In this document: positions 6,304-13,184 of the stretch, piece after piece | Layout of the letters: each line of letters begins with the position of its first letter | Numbering within the stretch: the first letter of the stretch is position 1 | Assembly: GCA_035718085.1 (NCBI GenBank) | Contig: DASTHS010000254.1 | Location: 1-16,160 of the forward strand | DNA from: DASTHS01 sp035718085 | GTDB lineage: Bacteria > Actinomycetota > Acidimicrobiia > Acidimicrobiales > Palsa-688 | Length of the DNA: 16,160 nucleotides | Reading direction: 5' to 3' | Program-made: the position numbers and the translations under genes | Notes under the pieces: model-generated | The model's database searches: none | Told to the model about the DNA's origin: nothing | Seen by the model: the letters and a program-made list of their open reading frames with translations, nothing else

Positions 6304-7206
6304 TCAGGCGCTCCGCCGGCCGGCCCCGATCGACGCGAGGGGCGGCAACTCGGAGAAGGCGACCGCCACGGGATCGGCGCCCGGCGGCTCGAGCACGGCA
6401 CGCAGGTCGGCGCCCTCGGCGAGACCGGCCCGCTGCAGGCCCAGCTGCCAGATGGCGAGCGCCTGGGGGCCGAGCTCCGCCAGCGGGCGGTTGCGGTGGA
6501 CCCGCACGCCCAGGTCGCACTGGGCGATGGCGTCGACGCCCCACCGATGGGCGATGTCGACCAGCAAGCCGAGATCGACCCCGTAGCCCCCCACGAACGG
6601 CACCGCCTCGAGCACCTCGCGCCAGCCGGCGAACTCGCCGGCCAGGGGCTGCACGATGCCCGACAGGTGCGGGAAGAGCAGGGCGACCAGCGGTCGGGCG
6701 GCGAGCTCGGTCACCCGACCTCCCTCGCCGGGCCGACCCTGCAACGGGCGTTCGTAGAAGCCCTTGACGAACGCCGGCGCCCCCGCCGCCGCCGGGCACA
6801 GCAGGGGGCCCACCACCCCGAGCACCATGGCCGGATCGAAGTCGCGGATGTCGGCGTCGCAGAAGGCCACCACGTCGCCACTGCTCACGTGGACCCCGCG
6901 CCAGAGCGCCTGGCCCTTGCCCTGCCCGCCAGGATGGCCGGCGCCGGCGACCTCGGGCAGCACCTCGCCGGCCCGCACGACCGTGGCCCCGGCGTCGGCA
7001 GCCACCTCGGCGGTGGCGTCGGTCGACCCGTCGTCGACCACCACCACCTCGTCGACCACCCGGGTCGGCCCCATGAGCGACGAGCGGATCGCCCCCACCA
7101 CGCCACCCACGGTGGCGGCCTCGTCGCGGGCCGGGATGACGACCGAGACGGTGCGGCCCCGGCGGGCGGCGGCCACCCGTTTCACAGGGAAGTCGACAGC
7201 CCGCAC
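6304..7206 (-). CDS. gpgS: Glucosyl-3-phosphoglycerate synthase
   Basis: This 300-residue GT-A fold (GT81) glycosyltransferase joins glucose from an NDP-glucose to 3-phosphoglycerate. In mycobacteria that is the first step toward methylglucose lipopolysaccharide; elsewhere it leads to the solute glucosylglycerate. Motifs match M. tuberculosis GpgS: SVVIPARDE (21-29), VDDGSTD (57-63), GKGQALWRG (96-104), the metal-binding DAD (117-119), FVKGFYERPL (146-155), GGRVTEL (162-168), QPLAGEF (186-192), GGYGVDLGLLVD (206-217) and the 3-phosphoglycerate region HRNRPL (237-242). GTG 7206 has AGGA about 7 nt upstream. The C-terminus runs about 50 residues past the last conserved block without a clear motif. 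The matching phosphatase GpgP is not in the window. The gene is divergent from the riboswitch-thrC unit. Confidence 0.93.
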   Translation of the reverse strand: MRAVDFPVKRVAAARRGRTVSVVIPARDEAATVGGVVGAIRSSLMGPTRVVDEVVVVDDGSTDATAEVAADAGATVVRAGEVLPEVAGAGHPGGQGKGQALWRGVHVSSGDVVAFCDADIRDFDPAMVLGVVGPLLCPAAAGAPAFVKGFYERPLQGRPGEGGRVTELAARPLVALLFPHLSGIVQPLAGEFAGWREVLEAVPFVGGYGVDLGLLVDIAHRWGVDAIAQCDLGVRVHRNRPLAELGPQALAIWQLGLQRAGLAEGADLRAVLEPPGADPVAVAFSELPPLASIGAGRRSA

Positions 7207-7253
7207 GCGCGCATCCTGCCACGCCTCGGCCCGCCCCCGGCGCGCCGCCGGCC

Positions 7254-7273
7254 GGGCGCCCCGGGAGGCGCCC
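7254..7273. repeat. Inverted repeat over the thrC -35 region
   Basis: A perfect 7-bp inverted repeat (7254-7260 with 7267-7273, 6-nt centre) lies between the gpgS start and the -10 element at 7285. It covers the place where a -35 hexamer would sit, so it could be an operator. GC content here is so high that chance is also possible. Confidence 0.4.
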
Positions 7274-7284
7274 GCCCGGGCGTG

Positions 7285-7290
7285 TATGAT
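7285..7290 (+). promoter_or_regulatory. -10 element of the riboswitch-thrC-sulfur carrier operon
   Basis: TATGAT is preceded directly by TG and is one of the few AT-rich hexamers in the region. It predicts a transcript start near 7297, immediately before the first riboswitch stem at 7301. No good -35 is present 17 bp upstream. Confidence 0.6.
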
Positions 7291-7300
7291 CCGAGGTCAA

Positions 7301-7401
7301 CATCATCAAGAGCGGCTGAGGGACGGGCCCGTCGACGCCGCGGCAACCAGTACCTGCGCATCCCGCGCAGCGACCAGGTGCCAATGCCCGGATCGATGAG
7401 G
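7301..7401 (+). promoter_or_regulatory. SAM-I (S-box) riboswitch
   Basis: The leader contains the S-box conserved core in order: AAGAG (7308-7312), GAGGGA (7318-7323), GCAACC (7343-7348), and GGTGCCAAT followed by CC. Stems can be drawn by eye. P1 pairs 7301-7307 with 7395-7401 (6 of 7 pairs). P2 pairs GCGGC 7312-7316 with GCCGC 7337-7341. P3 pairs ACCTG 7352-7356 with CAGGT 7375-7379. S-box RNAs bind S-adenosylmethionine and turn off methionine/SAM genes. No separate terminator or anti-terminator fits between P1 and the start codon. The 3' strand of P1 overlaps the Shine-Dalgarno sequence instead, so ligand binding should block translation directly. Confidence 0.93.
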
Positions 7402-7404
7402 AGG
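7399..7404 (+). promoter_or_regulatory. Shine-Dalgarno sequence overlapping riboswitch P1
   Basis: AGGAGG at 7399-7404 lies 4 nt before the GTG start at 7409, with a second GGAG in register just after it. Its first three bases belong to the closing P1 stem of the riboswitch. It fixes the start codon and is the probable target of SAM control. Confidence 0.8.
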
Positions 7405-7408
7405 AGCA

Positions 7409-8638
7409 GTGCCCTACGTCGAAGGTCTCCGTTGCCGTGAGTGCGCACGCGCGTACCCGGCGGAAGCCCTGCACGTCTGCGAGTGGTGCTTCGGGCCGCT
7501 CGAGGTCGTCTACGACTACGACAAGATCACCCGGGTGGTGAGCCGCGAGCGCATCGCCGCCGGGCCCCACAGCATCTGGCGCTACGCCGACCTGCTGCCC
7601 GCGGAGCACGACCCCGCGGTCGACCTGGGCGCCGGCTTCACCCCGCTGGTGCGTGCCGACCGCCTCGCCGCCGAGCTCGGCCTGGGCGAGGTGTGGGTGA
7701 AGAACGACACCCTCAACCCCACGGGGTCGTTCAAGGACCGGGTCGTCAACGTGGCGCTCACCAAGGCCAGGGAGCTCGGCTTCACCGTGGCCGCCTGCGC
7801 CAGCACCGGCAACCTCGCCGGCTCGGTGGCCGCCCACGCAGCCCGCGCCGGCATGCGGTCGGTGGTGTTCATCCCGTCCGACCTGGAGCCGGCCAAGGTC
7901 ACCATGACCGCCGTGTTCGGCGGGACCCTGGTGGCCATCGAGGGCACCTACGACGACGTCAACCGGCTCTGCGCCGAGCTCGCCGGCGAGCACACCGACT
8001 GGGCGTTCGTCAACGTCAACGTGCGCACCTACTACGCCGAGGGTTCCAAGACCCTCGCCTACGAGGTCGCCGAGCAACTCGGCTGGCGGGCCCCCGACCA
8101 CGTCGTCGTGCCCGTCGCTTCGGGCAGCCAGCTCACCAAGATCGCCAAGGGCTTCAAGGAGCTGCGCCAGGTCGGGCTCCTCGACGACGGGCCCGACGTG
8201 CGCATCTCCGGCGCCCAGGCCGCCGGCTGCTCGCCGGTCGCCACCGCCTTCGCCGAGGGCAGCGACGCCGTGCGCCCGGTGCGCCCCTCGACCATCGCCA
8301 AGTCGCTCGCCATCGGCAACCCCGCCGACGGCGTGTACGCCCTCGACGCCGTGCGCTCCTCGGGCGGGGCGTTCGCCGCCGTGAGCGACGAGGAGGTCGT
8401 CGAGGGCATCCGCCTGCTCGCCCGCACCGAGGGCATCTTCGCCGAGACCGCCGGCGGCGTGACCATCGCCTCCCTCAAGCGCCTCGCCGAGCAAGGTGTC
8501 GTCCGTCCCGACGAGCGGGTGGTCGCCTACGTCACCGGCAACGGCCTGAAGACCGTCGACGCCGTGGCCGCCAGCGCCCGGCCCACCGCCACCATCGCCC
8601 CCACCATCGCCGCCTTCGAGGCGGCGGTCACCTTCTAG
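7409..8638 (+). CDS. thrC: Threonine synthase-family PLP enzyme; candidate O-phosphohomoserine-dependent homocysteine synthase
   Basis: This 409-residue fold-type II PLP enzyme has a short N-terminal zinc-ribbon (C9-x2-C12, C24-x2-C27), the PLP-lysine motif TGSFKDR (K109), STGN (132-135) and a C-terminal TGNGLKT. Routine annotation would be threonine synthase, which converts O-phosphohomoserine to threonine. Compared with M. tuberculosis ThrC as I recall it, several signature segments differ: VGNAGN is VASGSQ (236-241), NP-R...GQKT is NVR...EGSKT (204-215), and a zinc ribbon is added. Similar long ThrC-like proteins occur in Streptomyces beside a MoaD-like gene. It sits under a SAM riboswitch and 17 nt before a CysO-like carrier. 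This supports homocysteine synthesis from O-phosphohomoserine and a protein thiocarboxylate, though ordinary threonine synthesis remains possible. GTG 7409 has a strong AGGAGG. Confidence 0.9.
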   Translation: MPYVEGLRCRECARAYPAEALHVCEWCFGPLEVVYDYDKITRVVSRERIAAGPHSIWRYADLLPAEHDPAVDLGAGFTPLVRADRLAAELGLGEVWVKNDTLNPTGSFKDRVVNVALTKARELGFTVAACASTGNLAGSVAAHAARAGMRSVVFIPSDLEPAKVTMTAVFGGTLVAIEGTYDDVNRLCAELAGEHTDWAFVNVNVRTYYAEGSKTLAYEVAEQLGWRAPDHVVVPVASGSQLTKIAKGFKELRQVGLLDDGPDVRISGAQAAGCSPVATAFAEGSDAVRPVRPSTIAKSLAIGNPADGVYALDAVRSSGGAFAAVSDEEVVEGIRLLARTEGIFAETAGGVTIASLKRLAEQGVVRPDERVVAYVTGNGLKTVDAVAASARPTATIAPTIAAFEAAVTF

Positions 8639-8655
8639 TCACCCCAGGAGCACCG

Positions 8656-8931
8656 GTGGCCGTCACCATCCGCATCCCCACCCAGCTGCGCGCCCTCGCC
8701 GGCGGCTCGAGCACCGTCGAGGTGGAGGCCGGCACCGTCGCCGAGGCCCTCCGGGCCCTCGACGCTGCCCACCCCGGCTTCGCCGACCGGCTCTTCGACG
8801 AGGCCGGTCAGCTGCGCCGCTTCGTCAACGTGTTCGTCGCCGACGAGGACATCCGCTTCCTTTCCGGGCTCGAGACGCCCGTGGCCGGGGGCGCCACCGT
8901 CTCGGTGGTGCCGGCCGTCGCAGGAGGCTGA
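8656..8931 (+). CDS. CysO-like MoaD/ThiS-family sulfur carrier protein
   Basis: This 91-residue beta-grasp protein ends in VVPAVAGG, the exposed Gly-Gly tail that is adenylated and converted to a thiocarboxylate in sulfur carriers. It closely follows M. tuberculosis CysO: the start TIRIPTQLR, then RRFVNVFVADEDIRF (54-68; CysO has HRFVNIYVNDEDVRF) and the same last five residues AVAGG. GTG 8656 has AGGAG at 8646-8650. The 17-nt gap to the PLP enzyme gene means one operon and shared SAM control. In CysO/CysM the carrier delivers sulfide to a PLP enzyme acting on O-phosphoserine; here it would serve the ThrC-like enzyme. No activating E1 enzyme (MoeZ type) or Mec-type peptidase gene is in the window. 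Confidence 0.93.
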   Translation: MAVTIRIPTQLRALAGGSSTVEVEAGTVAEALRALDAAHPGFADRLFDEAGQLRRFVNVFVADEDIRFLSGLETPVAGGATVSVVPAVAGG

Positions 8932-8937
8932 CCCGCA

Positions 8938-8981
8938 GCAGTGGCGTGCCCGGCGGTCGGGCCTGCGGGGACGCCCACTGC
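8938..8981 (+). terminator. Stem-loop after the sulfur carrier gene
   Basis: GCAGTGGCGT (8938-8947) pairs with ACGCCCACTGC (8971-8981) with one bulged base, and GCCCG/CGGGC (8948-8952/8958-8962) forms a second hairpin inside. There is no T-run. It lies 7 nt after the stop codon and before the groEL promoter, so termination is the likely role. Confidence 0.55.
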
Positions 8982-8987
8982 CAACCG

Positions 8988-9018
8988 TTGACGGTCGCTC
9001 CGGTCGGCGGTGTACGCT
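8988..9018 (+). promoter_or_regulatory. groEL promoter
   Basis: TTGACG (8988-8993) is a good -35. TACGCT (9013-9018) is a TAnnnT-type -10 with a 19-bp spacer; TGTACG (9011-9016, 17 bp) is an alternative. The element abuts the CIRCE operator, so repressor binding would cover the transcription start. Confidence 0.7.
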
Positions 9019-9044
9019 TAGCACTCGAACCCTTAGAGTGCTAA
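9018..9044. promoter_or_regulatory. CIRCE operator (HrcA binding site)
   Basis: TTAGCACTC (9018-9026), a 9-nt spacer and GAGTGCTAA (9036-9044) form a perfect CIRCE inverted repeat identical to the consensus. CIRCE binds the heat-shock repressor HrcA, so groEL should be induced when HrcA is inactivated by heat or chaperonin titration. hrcA itself is not in the window. Confidence 0.97.
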
Positions 9045-9060
9045 CGAAGGGACTGACCCC

Positions 9061-10683
<1,623 letters not shown>

Positions 10684-10700
10684 GTCGTCCTGCGACCACT

Positions 10701-10752
10701 GCGGCTCCGGGGAGCCGCGACCGACCGAGCGGCGGGCCTGCGGGCCCGCCGC
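10701..10752. terminator. Double hairpin between convergent groEL and the ATPase gene
   Basis: Two strong stem-loops follow the groEL stop. The first is GCGGCTC/GAGCCGC (10701-10707/10712-10718). The second is a perfect 10-bp stem (10729-10738/10743-10752) with the 4-base loop TGCG. Neither has a T-run. Placed between convergent genes, they can act in both directions. Confidence 0.7.
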
Positions 10753-10770
10753 CGGCGCGCCCGGCGGCGC

Positions 10771-11181
10771 TCAGCCGTGGGTCAGGTCGCCCTCGGTCCA
10801 GACCACCTTGCCGCCGTCGACGGCGTCGATCCCCCAGCGCAGGCCCAGCCCGGCGATCATCGAGAGGCCCCGGCCGCTGGTGGCGTCACGGGGCACGTCG
10901 TGGGCGTCGGGGCGGCGGGTGTTGTAGTCGGTCACCGAGACCCGCACGATCCCGGCGGCGTCGCAGGCGACGGTGAGGGTGAACTCGGTGCGGGCGTGCA
11001 CGATGGCGTTGGTGATCAGCTCGTTGGCGGCCACCAGCAGGTCGTCGCCCAGCCAGACGGCGCCAGGGGGTCTGGGCGCGGCGGGGAGTCGGCCGAGCGC
11101 CCGTCGCACGAAGCGCCTCGCGTCGGCAGCCGCCGTCGGGGAGGGCTGCAACGCGATCGAGTCCACCCACGCCGCCACCAC
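10771..11181 (-). CDS. RsbW/SpoIIAB-type ATP-binding regulatory protein (anti-sigma factor-like)
   Basis: This is a 136-residue GHKL ATPase domain of the HATPase_c_2 (anti-sigma regulatory serine kinase) type. The N-box is ELITNAIVHA (54-63), the G1 box VSVTDYN (81-87) and the G2 box SGRGLSMIAGLG (102-113), ending in the strand KVVWTEGDL. Such proteins bind sigma factors or phosphorylate STAS-domain partners. I chose GTG 11181 because AGGGG lies 7 nt upstream and the length then matches the family; an in-frame GTG follows immediately and an ATG exists at 11283. The gene is divergent from a STAS-GAF-ANTAR protein, a likely partner or parallel regulator. No sigma factor gene is nearby, so the target is unknown. 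The kinase activity is inferred from family membership. Confidence 0.85.
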   Translation of the reverse strand: MVAAWVDSIALQPSPTAAADARRFVRRALGRLPAAPRPPGAVWLGDDLLVAANELITNAIVHARTEFTLTVACDAAGIVRVSVTDYNTRRPDAHDVPRDATSGRGLSMIAGLGLRWGIDAVDGGKVVWTEGDLTHG

Positions 11182-11348
11182 CGCGTGGCCCCTACCCGGC
11201 CGAATGGCCCTGACGCACGGGCGGCCGCCGTCCGCCGGCTGGAGTGGCCGGGCCACCCGACCGGTGCCCCACGGGCGCACCACCGCGGCGGTAGGGTTCG
11301 CTCAACGTTCCTCCGATCGGCGGGGTTCGGGTCGGGCCCCCTGGGCGA

Positions 11349-12416
11349 ATGGGTGAGGCGTCGGGCGTGATCGAGATCTCCTCCGCGGGCCGTCTGGCGG
11401 TCGTGAGGCTGTCGGGTGAGTTCGACCTCGCCAACTCCCCGGAGATCGGCCAGGTCGTGGCCGACCTCCTCGGTGGCGAGGTGTCCGACATCGCCGTCGA
11501 CATGAGCGCCACCACGTTCATCGACGCCGCCTGCCTCGGGGCCCTCGTCGCCGCCCACCGCGCCGTCGAGCGGGCCGCGGGCCGCATGGTGCTCGTCGGG
11601 CTGTCGGCGGCCGCCCTCCGCCTGCTCGCGGTCAGCGGCCTCAGCCAGCTGCTGCCGGTGTTCGATCCGCCGGCGGCCAGGGGGCGACGACCGTCCCCGG
11701 AGCCGGCGGCGGCCGAGGCGGACCTCGCCGCCCACCTCTCCCGCCTGGCCGAGGCGGTGCTGACCGAGCGCACCCTCACCGGTGACCTCGAGCGGGTGCT
11801 GGCATCGGCGATCACCACCATCGACGGCTGCGTGGCCGCCAGCACCGCGGTGTTGGCCCAGGGCCGGCCCCGCACGGCGACGACCACCGGGCGGATCGCC
11901 ATCGCCATCGACGCCGCCCAGTACGAAGCGGGCCGCGGGCCGTGCCTCACCGCCGCCCGCTCCGCCCGGCGCGTCCGCGTCGACGTCCTCGGCGACGACG
12001 CCCACTTCGAACACCTGAGGCCGGTGGCGTCGGCCTCCGGGGTCGCCAGCAGCCTCAGCGCGCCGGTGCTGCTCGGCGGCCGGGTGATCGGGTCGCTCAA
12101 CCTCTACGGAGGTGCACCGGGGGCCTTCGACGACGAGGGGTCCGAGGCGACGGCCGACGTGCTGGCCGCGCAGGCGGCCCTCGCCGTCGAGCGCAGCGCC
12201 TTCCACCACCGGGCCGGCCGGCTGACCGAGCTGGGGGCGGAGGGGGCCGGCGATGGCGACGAGGTGGAGGCGGCCCAGGGCGCGTTGGCCGCCCTGCACT
12301 CTTGCACCCTCGACCAGGCCGCCCTCCTGTTGCAGGGCGCAGCGTCCGACGCCGGGGAGCGGCTGGTCGACGCCGCCCGACGGGTCGTTTCCCGCCTGGG
12401 CGCGCCCCCGCGCTGA
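11349..12416 (+). CDS. STAS-GAF-ANTAR regulatory protein
   Basis: This 355-residue protein joins three regulatory modules. Residues 7-105 form a STAS (anti-anti-sigma) domain with VVRLSGEFDLANS (18-30). Residues about 125-285 form a GAF domain with QYEAGRGPCL (191-200), GVASSLSAPV and IGSLNLYGGAPGAF. Residues about 305-350 look like an ANTAR RNA-binding domain (EVEAAQGALA, HSCTLDQAALLL, LVDAARRVV), somewhat degenerate. In SpoIIAA-type STAS domains the phosphorylated serine lies in DSSG; here the same loop reads DAACLG (59-64), so the phospho-acceptor is missing. GAF-ANTAR proteins are common in actinobacteria, while the STAS fusion is less usual. ATG 11349 is used; GTG 11367 with GAGG 8 nt upstream is an alternative. 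The ligand of the GAF domain is unknown. The RsbW-like gene is divergent. Confidence 0.85.
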   Translation: MGEASGVIEISSAGRLAVVRLSGEFDLANSPEIGQVVADLLGGEVSDIAVDMSATTFIDAACLGALVAAHRAVERAAGRMVLVGLSAAALRLLAVSGLSQLLPVFDPPAARGRRPSPEPAAAEADLAAHLSRLAEAVLTERTLTGDLERVLASAITTIDGCVAASTAVLAQGRPRTATTTGRIAIAIDAAQYEAGRGPCLTAARSARRVRVDVLGDDAHFEHLRPVASASGVASSLSAPVLLGGRVIGSLNLYGGAPGAFDDEGSEATADVLAAQAALAVERSAFHHRAGRLTELGAEGAGDGDEVEAAQGALAALHSCTLDQAALLLQGAASDAGERLVDAARRVVSRLGAPPR

Positions 12417-12461
12417 CCGCTCGCGCCACCGCCTGCTCCAGGGTACGGCGCGCTCCGGGCG

Positions 12462-12467
12462 TACGCT
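12462..12467 (+). promoter_or_regulatory. Candidate -10 element of hemQ (leaderless)
   Basis: TACGCT, the same hexamer as in the groEL promoter, ends 6 nt before the GTG start. No separately spaced Shine-Dalgarno sequence is present, so a leaderless transcript is plausible. No convincing -35 is seen. Confidence 0.4.
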
Positions 12468-12473
12468 CGAGGG

Positions 12474-13160
12474 GTGACCGAACCGCTGACCCCGTCGGAG
12501 GGCTGGGGGGTCCTGCACCTCTTCTGCCGACTGGCGCCGATGACCGACGGCGAGGCCGTCGTCGCCGTGCTCAAGGCGGCCGCTGCCGAGGAGGGCCTGC
12601 AGGTGGTGCCCTGGTCGGTGCTCGGCCACAAGGCCGACCTGTGCGTGATGGCCCTCGGGGCCGACTGGGTCCGCCTGCGCGCCCTGCAACGCGACCTGCA
12701 GGCCGCAGGCCTCGACGTGGTCGACAGCTACCTCTCGCTCACCGAGGTCTCGGAGTACGCCAAGGGGATGCCCGAGGCGATGCTCGACGCCCGCCTCCAC
12801 CCCCAGCTGCCGCCCGCGGGCATGCGGGCCGTCTGCTTCTACCCCATGTCGAAGCGTCGGGGCGAGCAGCACAACTGGTTCGCGCTCGGCTTCGACGAGC
12901 GCCGCGAGCTCATGATGGGCCACGGGGCCTCGGGGCGGGCGTTCAAGGGGCGTGTGCTGCAGCTGGTCACCGGGTCGACCGGCCTCGACGACTTCGAGTG
13001 GGGGGTCACCCTCTTCGCGGTGCGCCCCGATGACCTCAAGGCGTGCGTCTACACCATGCGGTTCGACGAGGCGTCCACCCGCTACGCCGAGTTCGGGGCC
13101 TTCTACACCGGCATCGTCGGCTCCGTCGACGAGGTCGCCGGCGCCGTCGGGCTCGTCTGA
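12474..13160 (+). CDS. hemQ: Coproheme decarboxylase HemQ (chlorite dismutase family)
   Basis: This 228-residue protein belongs to the HemQ/chlorite-dismutase-like family. HemQ decarboxylates iron-coproporphyrin III to heme b with peroxide, the last step of the coproporphyrin-dependent heme pathway of actinobacteria and firmicutes. Hallmarks are SYLSLTEVSEY (85-95), FYPMSKRR with the catalytic tyrosine Y123 and K127, NWFALGFDERRELM (134-147), the proximal heme-ligand region MGHGASGR with H150, TGSTGLDDFEWGVTLF (166-181) and YTMRFDEASTRYAEFG near the end. The Arg that defines true chlorite dismutases is not evident, so chlorite detoxification is unlikely. GTG 12474 follows a -10-like hexamer. 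No other heme genes are adjacent; it is separated by 57 nt from the STAS-GAF-ANTAR gene and convergent with the GH15 gene. Confidence 0.95.
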   Translation: MTEPLTPSEGWGVLHLFCRLAPMTDGEAVVAVLKAAAAEEGLQVVPWSVLGHKADLCVMALGADWVRLRALQRDLQAAGLDVVDSYLSLTEVSEYAKGMPEAMLDARLHPQLPPAGMRAVCFYPMSKRRGEQHNWFALGFDERRELMMGHGASGRAFKGRVLQLVTGSTGLDDFEWGVTLFAVRPDDLKACVYTMRFDEASTRYAEFGAFYTGIVGSVDEVAGAVGLV

Positions 13161-13162
13161 GC

Positions 13163-13180
13163 CCGCCGCGATCCCGGCGG
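13163..13180. terminator. Short hairpin between convergent hemQ and the GH15 gene
   Basis: CCGCCG (13163-13168) and CGGCGG (13175-13180) form a perfect 6-bp stem with a 6-nt loop, filling most of the 24-nt gap between two convergent stops. It has no T-run. A bidirectional terminator is plausible. Confidence 0.45.
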
Positions 13181-13184
13181 CGGC

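Noticed and set aside
7301..7401. SAM-IV or another SAM class instead of SAM-I
   Set aside because: The order of AAGAG, GAGGGA, GCAACC and GGTGCCAA follows the S-box (SAM-I) consensus; a covariance-model search would settle it.
3826..7440. A plus-strand open frame of about 1200 codons crossing otsA, the glycerate kinase gene and gpgS
   Set aside because: It is out of frame with, or antisense to, three genes with clear family motifs. Its translation is Arg/Gly/Pro-rich with no recognisable domain. Long empty frames are expected at this GC content.
5264..8494. A minus-strand open frame of about 1075 codons antisense to the glycerate kinase and ThrC-like genes
   Set aside because: The translation is rich in Gly, His, Asp and Arg, typical of antisense GC-rich coding DNA, and it spans the riboswitch and three convincing genes.
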